Assembly (NCBI RefSeq): GCF_016950255.1
Contig: NZ_JACGFN010000002.1
Coordinates: forward strand, 62,001-126,000
From: Pectobacterium brasiliense
Lineage (GTDB): Bacteria; Pseudomonadota; Gammaproteobacteria; Enterobacterales; Enterobacteriaceae
Length of the DNA: 64,000 nucleotides
Reading direction: 5' to 3'
A program made the translations under genes and the position numbers. This document shows, piece by piece, positions 1 to 8,925 of this stretch (the first letter of the stretch is position 1; every line of letters begins with the position of its first letter). Below the pieces are notes generated by a model that worked only from the letters and a program-made list of their open reading frames with translations, made no database searches and was not told where the DNA came from.

Positions 1-1560
1 GACTACAGCGCGCAGTACCCTAAGTTCGATAATCATGATTTCGATAACATCGACTTTACTCAGGGCGACGTTGTCGGCTGGTATCTTGACGATGGCACAC
101 CTTCTCATGCTGCGAAGCAGCCAGCAGACAACGTCTACGCCTATAAAAAAACCTTCGCGGAAAAAGACGGTTTATTTCTTACCGTAACCTTCCGTCGCGT
201 GGAAGACAGCGCAACACCTGGATTTCGCGCGACAGCCATCAGTTGGCAAGCTGACCCGGCTAAATTCAGCGGCAGCGAGAATGGGCCTTATGTCTATTAC
301 TCGCCGCAATATGGCTTAGTAAAAGGTTTTTTCCTGCATGGCGTTCCTGACGGAAAATGGACCACCGTCGGCGAGAACTTCGGCAGTTCAGGTAGCTATG
401 TCGCGGGACAACAGCAAGGCCAGTGGACCATCAGCGATGGGCAAGAAACGGCAACGGGATTGATGAAAAACGATGAGCGTGAAGGCCGCTGGGAGATCGC
501 CGACGACATGGATGGCAATACACCAGAGCTAAGTGGCTTCGATACTTATCTCAATGGCCAGCGTCATGGCCCCAGCGAGCGCCGTCTGGCCGGCGTGCTG
601 CGCTCGAAGGGCGATTATGTTGATGACCAGCCTGAAGGCATATGGATCACCGAAAACGGCGAAGGCCCGTTTGTGAAAGGCGTGGCTAACGGGATGTGGA
701 AACTCAAGACGGCTGACGGCGAAATCCAACAGGTCGAACTGATCGCTGGCGTAAAGCAGGGGGAACTGCGCTGGAGTGATAAGCAAGGCCGGCTGACACA
801 AATCATTCATTATAAAGATAATCTTCCTCACGGTGTGTACCAGAAGTTCAACGCTGCCGGAAAAATGGTTTATCAGGCTGATTATGTCATGGGCAAACTG
901 GAGGGTCGTGAAATCGAATATTATGACGATGGCACCACTGTGCGCGCCGATCGAGGCTACCGCAATGGCGAACTCGACGGCCCGAATATCTATAATTTCC
1001 CCGACGGAAAACCGAAGTCCATATCAACCCTTGACCGCGGTTACGAAGTCGGACTGATGCAGGAATTTACCGCCACTGGCGTCAAAATTATCGAACGCAA
1101 TTACTGCCCTCTGTCGATGAGCGGTCGTGGCTACTGCGGTAAACAGCAAACCTTCAACCCGGACGGCACGCCCCTCACCGAAGCCGATTATCTGTTCAAC
1201 CGCCAGCAAACCAATAACACCTGGTATGCGAACGGTCAGCGTCAGGATGAAACGCGTATCGGTACCGATGACAGCTACACCCAAATCAGCTATTACCCTA
1301 ACGGTCAGATGCAATGCATTAGTCGCGCGCAGGGTTTCAAACCGTTGGTGGTCGATGGCAAAGAGTACAAAGATTATCAGGGCGCGCTGCGTCAGGGCGA
1401 AAGCGCCTGTTATTACCCCGATGGCAAAGTCAAAAGCAGCGGAGTCTGGAAAGACGGCAGGCTGACCACCGGCTGTGAAACCCGTTTCGATGAGAACGGA
1501 AAACAGACCGCCCCCGGCCCTAAAGGCTGCGTGCCCCCGAAATGGGAGTATGAACGCTGA
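1..1560 (+). CDS. MORN/YwqK-repeat protein, 5' end outside the window
   Basis: The frame is open from base 1, so this is the C-terminal 519 residues of a longer protein; a GTG at 199 is in frame but lies in continuous coding sequence and need not be the start. From about residue 90 onward the protein consists of short repeats of the MORN-variant/YwqK type: G-x-W, Y-x-N/D-G-x and G-x-x-x-G-x-W units such as NGQRHG, DQPEGIW, DNLPHGVYQ, NGELDGPN, YPNGQMQ and YPDGKVKSSGVWKDG. No membrane segment is seen. Such repeats occur in YwqK-type antitoxin/immunity-like proteins and in structural scaffolds, and the family alone gives no function. No toxin partner lies downstream in the window; the upstream side cannot be seen. 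Confidence 0.75.
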   Translation, partial: DYSAQYPKFDNHDFDNIDFTQGDVVGWYLDDGTPSHAAKQPADNVYAYKKTFAEKDGLFLTVTFRRVEDSATPGFRATAISWQADPAKFSGSENGPYVYYSPQYGLVKGFFLHGVPDGKWTTVGENFGSSGSYVAGQQQGQWTISDGQETATGLMKNDEREGRWEIADDMDGNTPELSGFDTYLNGQRHGPSERRLAGVLRSKGDYVDDQPEGIWITENGEGPFVKGVANGMWKLKTADGEIQQVELIAGVKQGELRWSDKQGRLTQIIHYKDNLPHGVYQKFNAAGKMVYQADYVMGKLEGREIEYYDDGTTVRADRGYRNGELDGPNIYNFPDGKPKSISTLDRGYEVGLMQEFTATGVKIIERNYCPLSMSGRGYCGKQQTFNPDGTPLTEADYLFNRQQTNNTWYANGQRQDETRIGTDDSYTQISYYPNGQMQCISRAQGFKPLVVDGKEYKDYQGALRQGESACYYPDGKVKSSGVWKDGRLTTGCETRFDENGKQTAPGPKGCVPPKWEYER

Positions 1561-1885
1561 GATCCCACACAGGAGAAACGCTCAGTCATCGATGATTCTG
1601 CACGGGTGTACGAGCGATTCATATCCTTTCGAAAGTGGTACCGCATTGAGTGAGGTTATATGGAGGCAGGTGCTTTCCATTACTCACTCACCGAGGTGAC
1701 GATAAGCCCCGACGTTTGCTTAGGAAATTGAGTCGCCGGGGTTTATAGGCCGCTCAGCGGTATTATTCAGCGATGCCTCAGGTTTAAGATCTCGTTTGGG
1801 GTTGTCTGCTATGAGCGAGGAGCAGACATTCTACATTTAGAGATCATTGTAACACTGGAACTCTCTGTGGCTGTTTAATATATTC
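1561..1885. other. Intergenic region with two inverted repeats, no gene seen
   Basis: This 325-base stretch lies between the convergent MORN-repeat gene and the LysR gene. A hairpin with arms AAGCCCCG and CGGGGTTT (about 1704-1742) could end transcription on either side. A second perfect inverted repeat, TGTCTGCT ... AGCAGACA (1803-1828), resembles small hairpins I recall in enterobacterial intergenic DNA. Short open frames here lack family resemblance and a good ribosome binding site. Confidence 0.4.
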
Positions 1886-2803
1886 TTAGGTTGCTAAGGA
1901 TGTATTGCTCAAATTCTGCTGTATGTATTCAATAAGCGCTCGTGTTTTAGCGGGCAAATAACGCCTGTTTGAATAAAGTGCGAACAATTGAAGTGGGGCT
2001 GGCGGTTGTTCAAACTTAATCTCGATCAGCCGTCCATCGTCGATGTAGGGTTGGCAGGCCTGTTTCGAAAGAATAGCGAAACCAACACCCGCTACCGCCG
2101 CGCGTCCTGCCATCTCTCCGCTGTTTACCCGGTAATGGCCTTTAACCTTTATCGTCTCGAATCCCCCGTTTTTATTCACAAACTGCCAGGGAGCACCTTT
2201 AAGTGCATTTACCGTGGTAATACAGGGTAATTCTTCAAATTGTTGTATACGAGAAAGTATGCCATAACGCTGAATGACGGAGGGGGCTGCAACGATAGTG
2301 CAAGGGATCGTCACCAGATGACGGGCTATGTAATCACTATCATCCATCTGGCCACGGCTCACAATAATGGCTAAATCCAGATCGTCTCTCAGGGATTCAA
2401 GACCAGACAAATTTGTGACACAGCTAATTTCCAGATCCGAGTGCTGGCAGGCGAAATCCGCAATCACAGAACCCAGCAGTGCAGGACCTATTTCATTGGG
2501 AATACAGATACGTAGTGGCCCCTTGAGCTGCATCTGCCGCAACGTTAATTCTGTTTCAGTCTGCTCAAGTGCATCCATTAATGGCTTCGCCCGGGAATAG
2601 AGCAGGAGCCCCGCTTGTGTGAGTTTCATATGTCGGGTGCTGCGCTCAATAAGGTGAAGATTCAGTCTGTCTTCTAACTGAGAAATACAACGACTCACGT
2701 TTGATGTCGGCATTTCAAGGACTTTAGATGCCCCAACAAAACTGTCTCTTTCAACCACCGCAATGAAAACTTTCAGGGTATTAAAATCAAGAACTGGCCG
2801 CAT
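1886..2803 (-). CDS. LysR-family transcriptional regulator
   Basis: A 305-residue protein of standard LysR length. The N-terminal winged helix-turn-helix covers about residues 1-60 (FNTLKVFIAVVERDSFVGAS ... NVSRCISQLEDRLNLHLIERSTR), and the type 2 periplasmic-binding-like effector domain covers residues 90-295 (LRICIPNEIGPALLG, DLAIIVSRG). The ATG at 2803 is preferred over the TTG at 2806 because GGGA sits at the right spacing. The gene is divergent from the MFS transporter at 2907 with about 100 bases between them, the usual layout of a LysR regulator and its target, so it probably controls that exporter. The effector is unknown. Confidence 0.9.
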   Translation of the reverse strand: MRPVLDFNTLKVFIAVVERDSFVGASKVLEMPTSNVSRCISQLEDRLNLHLIERSTRHMKLTQAGLLLYSRAKPLMDALEQTETELTLRQMQLKGPLRICIPNEIGPALLGSVIADFACQHSDLEISCVTNLSGLESLRDDLDLAIIVSRGQMDDSDYIARHLVTIPCTIVAAPSVIQRYGILSRIQQFEELPCITTVNALKGAPWQFVNKNGGFETIKVKGHYRVNSGEMAGRAAVAGVGFAILSKQACQPYIDDGRLIEIKFEQPPAPLQLFALYSNRRYLPAKTRALIEYIQQNLSNTSLAT

Positions 2804-2906
2804 CAACTATCCCATAAATGATAACAATAAATGCCAGTTTTACCATCTATTGAACAAGATTGATAGCAGTTAAACTCGGATATCTTTCACCCACAGGTCG
2901 CTTGCT

Positions 2907-4115
2907 ATGTCATTGGTCACAACAACGTTTAATCATAAAGCCCTCATCCGGATAGCGGTTGTTATGGCTTTTATCCAGTTCACAAATGCACTGGAATATA
3001 TGATGTTCAACCCTGTTTTTGCTTTTATGGCATCAGACTTCGCCGTTCCCGTATCATTCTCAGGCTACGTATCCGGCATGTACACCTCCGGGGCGGTCCT
3101 GTCGGGAATTATCGCCTTTTACTGGATTGGTCGTTTCAATAAGAAACGTTTTTTAATCGCCAATATGGCGCTACTCGGCCTACTGACACTTTTGACGACA
3201 TTTACCTCCAGCTTTAGCCTTCTGCTTACATTACGATTGTGTGCCGGATTGGTTGGAGGCACAACTATGGGGGTGAGTATCAGTATATTGATAAATCTCG
3301 CACCAGTTAACTTGCGAGGAAAAATGTTGGCGACGGTAATTGCATCATTTTCGATGGTAAGCATTGTCGGAATGCCCACGATACTATTTTTGTGTGCTCA
3401 TTGTGGCTGGCATGTCGCTTTGTGGTTAATCAGTATGCTGTGTTTGTTGGCATTGCCACTGATTGTTTCCATCATCCCTCAGGATCCAGTCTCTTTCGAC
3501 ACACCCCACGCAATGCCTCTCGACATTAACACTTTACTGTTCGCTTCCAGTAATGCGCTGGTACAGTTTAGCTCGATGCTAGTCATTCCTGTTCTGGTAC
3601 CATTAATGACCCAGCAACTGGGGGCCTCTCGATACCTGCTGCCATGGCTGTTTTTCGCTGGGGGCGTTGCAGGATACCTGTCAACAAAAATGACAGGCGC
3701 GTTAACTCCGCATTTTTCTGCTGTGGGTCTGGCTACAGGGTCAACTGTCGTTTTTTTACTCGCTTTGCTAATACCTGTTATGGGCTATTCGCATCCGGCG
3801 CTATTTATTATTTTATTTCTCGGTGCATCTTACAGTCGTCTGGTTTCCTCCTCGGCGGTGAGCATTCAGTTTCCTAATGACAGGCAACGCGCGGGATTCT
3901 CTTCATTGCAGACATCAATAATGTACCTGATCACAACGGTCGCATTTTTTCTGTCTGCCTTTCTATTACCTGGGCACGCCATAGCACCACAAAATATGAA
4001 CACGTTGCTGGGAGTATGTGCAATTTCCGCATCAGGGTTCCCCATTATCGTTATCATTATGCAAAAGAAACTGGCTAAACGTACGCTCCAACCGAATCAT
4101 CTCATCAATGATTAG
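2907..4115 (+). CDS. MFS transporter, probable drug/metabolite efflux
   Basis: A 402-residue integral membrane protein with about 12 predicted hydrophobic segments in two halves and the MFS loop 2-3 signature region (GRFNKKRFLIANMALLG). The C-terminus is short and basic (KKLAKRTL). The length and the arabinose-efflux-like N-terminus (QFTNALEYMMFNPVFAFMA) fit the DHA1-type drug:H+ antiporter group. It stands alone, divergent from the LysR gene, with no co-transcribed enzyme to reveal a substrate. Inference: a LysR-regulated exporter in the inner membrane. It could equally export a sugar or an amino acid. Confidence 0.85.
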   Translation: MSLVTTTFNHKALIRIAVVMAFIQFTNALEYMMFNPVFAFMASDFAVPVSFSGYVSGMYTSGAVLSGIIAFYWIGRFNKKRFLIANMALLGLLTLLTTFTSSFSLLLTLRLCAGLVGGTTMGVSISILINLAPVNLRGKMLATVIASFSMVSIVGMPTILFLCAHCGWHVALWLISMLCLLALPLIVSIIPQDPVSFDTPHAMPLDINTLLFASSNALVQFSSMLVIPVLVPLMTQQLGASRYLLPWLFFAGGVAGYLSTKMTGALTPHFSAVGLATGSTVVFLLALLIPVMGYSHPALFIILFLGASYSRLVSSSAVSIQFPNDRQRAGFSSLQTSIMYLITTVAFFLSAFLLPGHAIAPQNMNTLLGVCAISASGFPIIVIIMQKKLAKRTLQPNHLIND

Positions 4116-4491
4116 CATAACGTCCGCTCCTGGCACGGTGCGGTCAGTTAACCGAGCCGGACGTCAGCTGCAAGCGAACAGTGGAAGTTTGGAATCCATA
4201 CTCACCTTGAAGTGTCCTGAGCACAGAGGATCTGGGACTTAAGTAAGCGGTTAATTCGACATATACAGGCATTTAGGCCCATTTCGGCGGCCATAACCAT
4301 AAGGCCCTGAGAATAGAGTAAACTGCTCACTGCCGCAGCAATAATGTTTATGATTTGCAGAGCCCAGTGTTGTTGATATTATGTAATAATAAATGCGCTC
4401 ATGTTACTGACGCTTAAAGATAGATCACTATCGGGGAGCATGAGTCATTGCTAGCCGCGCGTCTGGGCATAACCTTCCTTCGAGATAAGTT
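4116..4491. other. Intergenic region, no gene seen
   Basis: This 376-base gap separates the MFS transporter from the LysE-type exporter. It begins with an inverted repeat, ACGTCCG ... CGGACGT (4120-4164). It contains the phrase CCGCTCCTGGCAC, which recurs near 5230, and a looser version recurs near 7043; this suggests decayed copies of a common intergenic sequence. The rest holds no convincing reading frame and presumably includes the promoter of the gene at 4492. Confidence 0.35.
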
Positions 4492-5124
4492 ATGCCTGAT
4501 TACGTACATTTTCTTACGTTTGGTCTGGTTGCGTTAGGAATGGTATTAACTCCCGGCCCAAACATGATCTATTTAATTTCTCGCTCCATTTGCCAGGGAA
4601 AACGCGCTGGGCTTATTTCCCTAGGCGGCATTGCGCTTGGCTTTGTCTTTTACATGCTTTGTGCCGCATTCGGCATAACAGCATTTGTGTTTGCCATTCC
4701 TTATGCCTACGACTTACTTCGTTTTGGCGGAGCCGCTTACCTTCTCTATCTCGCCTGGCAAGCTGTAAAACCCGGTGGAAATGCCCCTTTTTCCGTTAAA
4801 GAGATGCCGGTTGATGGCCCTAATAAACTATTTATGATGGGCTTCATTACTAATCTCGCTAATCCTAAAATTGCCATCATGTATTTATCTTTGCTTCCGC
4901 AATTTATTCAACCAGACCATGGCAGCGTTCTAAGTCAGTCACTGGCGCTTGGATGTGTCCAAATCTTTATAAGCCTGATGGTAAATTCCATGATTGTCCT
5001 CGTTGCAGGTTCAATAGCAGGGTTTCTTTCAAGTCGTCCTTCATGGATAAAAGCGCAACGTTGGTTTATGGGTACTGTACTGGCAGGGCTAGCCCTGAAG
5101 ATTGCTTGCGAGGGAAAGCGATAG
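4492..5124 (+). CDS. LysE/RhtB-family amino-acid exporter
   Basis: The 210-residue protein has the family length and about six hydrophobic segments. It carries the N-terminal signature of LysE/RhtB exporters, TPGPNMIYLISRSICQGKRA, at residues 20-40, followed by the conserved glycine-rich helix GLISLGGIALGFVFY. FITNLANPKIAIMYLSLLPQF, at about residues 118-138, matches the second conserved block. It would export an amino acid or derivative (homoserine-, threonine- or lysine-like) across the inner membrane in exchange for protons. No regulator of the Lrp/LysR type adjoins it, so the substrate cannot be inferred. Confidence 0.9.
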   Translation: MPDYVHFLTFGLVALGMVLTPGPNMIYLISRSICQGKRAGLISLGGIALGFVFYMLCAAFGITAFVFAIPYAYDLLRFGGAAYLLYLAWQAVKPGGNAPFSVKEMPVDGPNKLFMMGFITNLANPKIAIMYLSLLPQFIQPDHGSVLSQSLALGCVQIFISLMVNSMIVLVAGSIAGFLSSRPSWIKAQRWFMGTVLAGLALKIACEGKR

Positions 5125-5347
5125 TGATTGTTTCCCACTAATGAGCACATCACGACGTCAGCAATGTCCTCATATCACCCATGAGGACATCCTGCTCTGC
5201 TCCTCATAAGCTAACATATCTCAATGTTATCAATGCCCGCTCCTGGCACAGGGCTACCCTCTCCCACCACCAAGCAGTTATGAGAGGAAACGGACCTTAC
5301 AGTAGAATGTTAGACAGCACGGAACATATTTAATCTTAAACCTCAAA

Positions 5348-5548
5348 ATGAAGTCACTTCCAGTGAAAATCAACCATTGCCTGACCTGTGGCCAGCCAAT
5401 GAGCAAAGAACCAGAAACGCTAAATCTTGATTGTGGCGGCGATTGTTTAAGTTGTATGGCCTGGCATGGCGATCCAGACGCAATTGAGGTTGTTGAAAGA
5501 CTTACTGGCGAGAAACTGCCGCAAGTGCACACTCAGATAAGGATTTAA
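5348..5548 (+). CDS. Small cysteine-rich protein with two Cys-pair knuckles
   Basis: A 66-residue protein with C11-L-T-C14 and a second cluster C29-G-G-D-C33-L-S-C36, an arrangement typical of zinc-ribbon or zinc-knuckle folds. The remainder is acidic and helical (DPDAIEVVERLTGEKLPQ). The ribosome binding site is weak, yet the amino-acid composition is protein-like and the frame is clean from start to stop. It lies alone between the LysE exporter and the DUF1348 gene. I do not recognise a named family. Zinc binding is inferred from the cysteine spacing alone. Confidence 0.6.
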   Translation: MKSLPVKINHCLTCGQPMSKEPETLNLDCGGDCLSCMAWHGDPDAIEVVERLTGEKLPQVHTQIRI

Positions 5549-5745
5549 GTCAGGCCGCAAATTATCGTTTCATCAATCCCCCTGAAGAACTGCGGGCTCA
5601 TGACTACAGTGAAATGAATAGGGTTTTATTCACGTTCCTCGACAAACTGGAATCATGCTACTGTCGGTCAAAAGCGTAGTGAGAATAACCTCATCCGAAT
5701 GACATCATTAGCGCGATAAATAGATGCCGTCATTTTTAAGTTGAG

Positions 5746-5780
5746 AAAAAGCCCCCGGCTGAGACAGTCATCAGGGGCTT
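5746..5780 (-). terminator. Intrinsic terminator of the DUF1348 gene
   Basis: Read on the minus strand, AAGCCCC pairs with GGGGCTT across a loop and is followed by a run of T. It lies about 20 bases beyond the stop codon of the gene ending at 5800. Confidence 0.75.
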
Positions 5781-5799
5781 ATCGGAAGAATATGTAGAA

Positions 5800-6276
5800 C
5801 TACAGGCCCAGCTCCGACAGACCGGGATGATCATCCGGACGACGACCCAATGGCCAGTGGAACTTGCGTTCACTCTCTTTAATAGGCATGTCGTTTATAC
5901 AGGCAAAGCGACGATGCATCAGGCCATCTTCTTCAAATTCCCAGTTTTCGTTGCCATAAGAGCGAAACCAGTTACCCGAGTCATCATGCCATTCATAGGC
6001 GTACCGCACGGCGATGCGATTATCAGTAAACGCCCATAACTCTTTAATCAGACGATACTCAAGTTCTTTTTTCCACTTCCGCGTGAGGAAACCTTTGGCT
6101 TCTTCACGATTGGTTGCAAACTCGGCGCGATTACGCCATTTGGTGTCTAGCGTGTAGGCCAGCGATACCTTTTCGGCATCTCGACTGTTCCAGCCATCTT
6201 CAGCCAGTCGCACCTTCTCAATCGCCGTTTCACGAGTGAAAGGAGGAAGTGGCGGGCGAGTCTGTTTATCGGACAT
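5800..6276 (-). CDS. DUF1348 / NTF2-like protein
   Basis: A 158-residue protein matching the DUF1348 (nuclear transport factor 2-like) family: the order is [20 protein letters not shown], then an Arg/Trp-rich sheet region ([54 protein letters not shown]), then [16 protein letters not shown] lies 8 bases before the ATG. The gene follows tetR on the same strand with a 60-base gap, so it is probably the regulated member of a two-gene unit. SnoaL/NTF2-like proteins often bind small hydrophobic molecules, but no catalytic role is established for this group and I assign none. Confidence 0.8.
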   Translation of the reverse strand: MSDKQTRPPLPPFTRETAIEKVRLAEDGWNSRDAEKVSLAYTLDTKWRNRAEFATNREEAKGFLTRKWKKELEYRLIKELWAFTDNRIAVRYAYEWHDDSGNWFRSYGNENWEFEEDGLMHRRFACINDMPIKESERKFHWPLGRRPDDHPGLSELGL

Positions 6277-6336
6277 GGTAGAGCCTCCAGGAAATTTGGA
6301 TATATCAGTAGTATGGGATTTTTTGAAACTCAGGCC

Positions 6337-6906
6337 CTAGTGAGAGGCCTGTTTCAACAACAGTTGCGCCACTTCTCTTGCGCTATCGGCCACGCTGTCA
6401 TCGCCCATCACGTGTGACATGGTGATGGCACCCTCCATCAGAATCAGCAGCTGTTTGGCCAAGGCTGATGGTTGCCCGATGTTTAATTGCTCGGTGAGTT
6501 CCAGCGTGTAATCCAGCAATTTTTGTTTATGCAGCTTTGCAATTTGGCGAACGGGATCGGCAGGGTCACCGACTTCTCCAGCCGTATTAATAAAGGCACA
6601 ACCACGAAAGCCCTCTGACTCAAACCAGCCTTTGAGTACAGTGAACATATTCAGAATGCGCTCCTGAGGGGTATTGCCTTTATCACATTCCGTTCTGAAC
6701 CAGTGCATCCAGCGTTCATCACGTGCATTCAACGCGGCGGCTGCCACGTCATCCTTGGTCGCGAAATAGCGATAAATGCTTTTCCTTGCGACGCCAGAGG
6801 TCTTGACCAGAAGGTCCATGCCAGTGGCATGAATGCCATTCTGATAGATAAGTTGCTCAGCGGTCGCCAGGATTTTTTCTCGGGTGTCGTTTAGTTTTTT
6901 GTTCAT
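6337..6906 (-). CDS. TetR/AcrR-family repressor
   Basis: A 189-residue protein. The N-terminal TetR helix-turn-helix covers about residues 10-55 (REKILATAEQLIYQNGIHATGMDLLVKTSGVARKSIYRYFATKDDV), followed by an all-helical ligand domain resembling the TetR_C_6 group (CAFINTAGEVGDPADPVRQIAKLHKQ). A perfect 20-bp palindrome at 6915-6934, only 8 bases upstream of the ATG, is the obvious operator, so the gene is likely autorepressed together with the DUF1348 gene behind it. The inducer is unknown. Confidence 0.9.
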   Translation of the reverse strand: MNKKLNDTREKILATAEQLIYQNGIHATGMDLLVKTSGVARKSIYRYFATKDDVAAAALNARDERWMHWFRTECDKGNTPQERILNMFTVLKGWFESEGFRGCAFINTAGEVGDPADPVRQIAKLHKQKLLDYTLELTEQLNIGQPSALAKQLLILMEGAITMSHVMGDDSVADSAREVAQLLLKQASH

Positions 6907-6914
6907 GAATAAAT

Positions 6915-6934
6915 GGTAGAACGATCGTTCTACC
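6915..6934. promoter_or_regulatory. Probable TetR operator, 20-bp perfect palindrome
   Basis: GGTAGAACGATCGTTCTACC reads identically on both strands and sits immediately upstream of the tetR start codon. The length and full symmetry are typical of TetR-family operators; binding by this particular protein is inferred. Confidence 0.8.
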
Positions 6935-7143
6935 TAGTCAAGCGTTAGCCTGAAAGCATTTTTCAAGAAATGAAGAGTGCAGTCCGTGTGGGAGAGCGAG
7001 TTCCACGCCCCTAAATCAATAGATCGCGACATAAGCACGTTCGTTTCTGGCACAACGTTGGGCAAATAAAGGAGGGTGAAGTCGGTTAAGCGAAAGGAGG
7101 TATGACGTTGCAGCCGCAACAGCCATACCGAAGAAAATTCAGT

Positions 7144-8196
7144 TTAGTTAATTTCAGCGGGAAGCACGATCTCAATACAGCTTCCTCCCAAGGCACTGTC
7201 TCTGCAACTTACCTGACCGCCATGCGCCCTTGCGATAGCATTCACTACGGCTAGCCCAAGCCCTGAGCCATCTGTTTTCGCCGAGCACACAGTATCAGCG
7301 CGATAAAAAGCGTCGAATATCGCCGTCATATCCTGTGGCAGAATGCCTGGCCCTTCATCCTCCACCGTGATACGGATGTCGCGGTTTACCCAATGACAGG
7401 TAATGAGAATTTTACCGGCAACAGAATATTTAATGGCATTACTCAGCAGCGCTGATAAAACCTGACTGATACGGATTTTGTCCACAAAACCAGTGAGTTG
7501 ATCCGCCTCAATAGCGGGTGTCAGGCCTTTCTTCTCGAGTTCATCACGAAAGAGTTCGACGCTGGTTACGATCAACTGCTCCATCTGTACGGTTTCACGA
7601 TAAAGGTAGAGCTGACCGCTATCGGAAAGGCTTAACACCCTTAAATCATCGATAAGTCTCGATAAACCTTCAGTCTGATTGAGCAACAGTAAAAATTGCC
7701 GATCGTCTTTCTCAAATATGCCATCCAGAATGCCCTGGATCCTGCCTTGTAAAATGGTAACGGGTGTCCTCAATTCGTGAGCGATGGCGGCATTCCATTT
7801 CTTCATTTCACTAGACATCACTTCCAGCTTACTGGCCATCGCATTGAAATCATCAACCAGTAATGCCGCCTCACGGATTTCCCGAACGCTATGTGTTGCT
7901 CTTGCGCTAAGCCGGCCTTCCGCAATCTTGCGGGCGCTTTCGGCCACGGCATTCAATGGAATAATGATTTTTCGCGCAAAGGACCAGGCAAAACCCAACG
8001 CGACCACAGAAGATAACAAACCAGAAATCAACGTCAGAACCCAGTCATGGGTAGTGGGTATCCAGCTATATTCATCCCGCACATCAGCAAAAGTGATGAT
8101 ATAGATGCTGTAAACCAAGGACAGGAGGATGAGCGTACTGAGCGCCACTTTAGACGTCAGGATGAAGAGCTGATAACGAATGCCGGTTTTCACCAT
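7144..8196 (-). CDS. Sensor histidine kinase, AdeS/BaeS-like
   Basis: A 350-residue inner-membrane kinase. Two membrane helices at about residues 8-30 and 50-72 flank a short periplasmic loop. Then come a HAMP domain, the H-box AAIAHELRTPVTILQGR with the phospho-accepting His, the N-box (LLSNAIKYS), and the G boxes DEGPGI and GSGLGLAVV. The start at 8196 (MVKTGIRYQL) is one base after the regulator's stop; an upstream in-frame start at 8265 would run 68 bases into the regulator gene. Gene order kinase/regulator divergent from an adaptor-RND pair matches AdeRS-AdeAB of Acinetobacter and SmeSR-type systems. It presumably phosphorylates the regulator at 8198-8893. Confidence 0.9.
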   Translation of the reverse strand: MVKTGIRYQLFILTSKVALSTLILLSLVYSIYIITFADVRDEYSWIPTTHDWVLTLISGLLSSVVALGFAWSFARKIIIPLNAVAESARKIAEGRLSARATHSVREIREAALLVDDFNAMASKLEVMSSEMKKWNAAIAHELRTPVTILQGRIQGILDGIFEKDDRQFLLLLNQTEGLSRLIDDLRVLSLSDSGQLYLYRETVQMEQLIVTSVELFRDELEKKGLTPAIEADQLTGFVDKIRISQVLSALLSNAIKYSVAGKILITCHWVNRDIRITVEDEGPGILPQDMTAIFDAFYRADTVCSAKTDGSGLGLAVVNAIARAHGGQVSCRDSALGGSCIEIVLPAEIN

Positions 8197-8197
8197 C

Positions 8198-8893
8198 TTA
8201 GTCTCCAAGCCGATAGCCAAAGCCACGAATACTCTCAGGTACAGAGGATAACCCCGCCTGTTCAATTTTCTTCCTCAACTTGCTGATATGACTGTCCACC
8301 GTTCGCTCACTGGCTTCGCCCTCCGGCAGGCAATACTCCAGGATCTCCTGACGTGAAAATACCCTTTTTGGGTAGCGAATAAGATGGAGCAGAATTTTGA
8401 ACTCTGTCGACGTGAGCTGGCTGCCAATATCGGTATAGGTATTTTTAATCACGACTGTGTGATGATTGACGTTCAGATCGATATGACGCGTGCTGAACGA
8501 GAGTGGGTTTTTATCGGTGCGGTGAAAAGACATGCGCCTTAAAATGACGTGAATCCTTGCGATTACCTCGGCAGGGTTGAAGGGTTTAACGATGTAATCG
8601 TCGGCTCCAGTCCGCAAAGCCTGAATCTTATCAATATCCGCATCCAGCGCGGTTAGCATCATGATCGGCACATCATTATCCCGCCTGATTTCACTCAGAA
8701 CCTGCCAGCCATCAACATGCGGCATTCGAATATCCAGGATCACGAATGAGGGCGATTCGGCAAAAAAAAGTGAAATCGCTTCAAGGCCATCCTTCGCTCT
8801 CACCACAGTAAAACCTTCTTTCACCAGATAAGCGGTTAGAATTTCTGCAATTTCGTTTTCATCTTCTGCCAACAGGATTTTGATGTTTTTCAT
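8198..8893 (-). CDS. OmpR-family response regulator, AdeR/BaeR-like
   Basis: A 231-residue regulator. The receiver domain (residues 5-115) shows the acidic pair in LLAEDENE, the phosphorylated Asp in VILDIRMPHVDGW, Thr in MLTALDAD and the Lys in DDYIVKPF. A winged-helix DNA-binding domain follows (LTSTEFKILLHLIRYPKRVFSRQEIL ... VDSHISKLRKKIE). The ATG at 8893 (MKNIKILLAEDE) is preceded by TGGAGC, whereas the in-frame start at 8947 adds an unrelated stretch that covers the intergenic repeats. It is co-transcribed with the kinase. It probably activates the divergent pump through the direct repeats at 8926-8958. Confidence 0.93.
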   Translation of the reverse strand: MKNIKILLAEDENEIAEILTAYLVKEGFTVVRAKDGLEAISLFFAESPSFVILDIRMPHVDGWQVLSEIRRDNDVPIMMLTALDADIDKIQALRTGADDYIVKPFNPAEVIARIHVILRRMSFHRTDKNPLSFSTRHIDLNVNHHTVVIKNTYTDIGSQLTSTEFKILLHLIRYPKRVFSRQEILEYCLPEGEASERTVDSHISKLRKKIEQAGLSSVPESIRGFGYRLGD

Positions 8894-8925
8894 TTTTGCT
8901 CCAGATATCCGCTCATCTTTATCGC

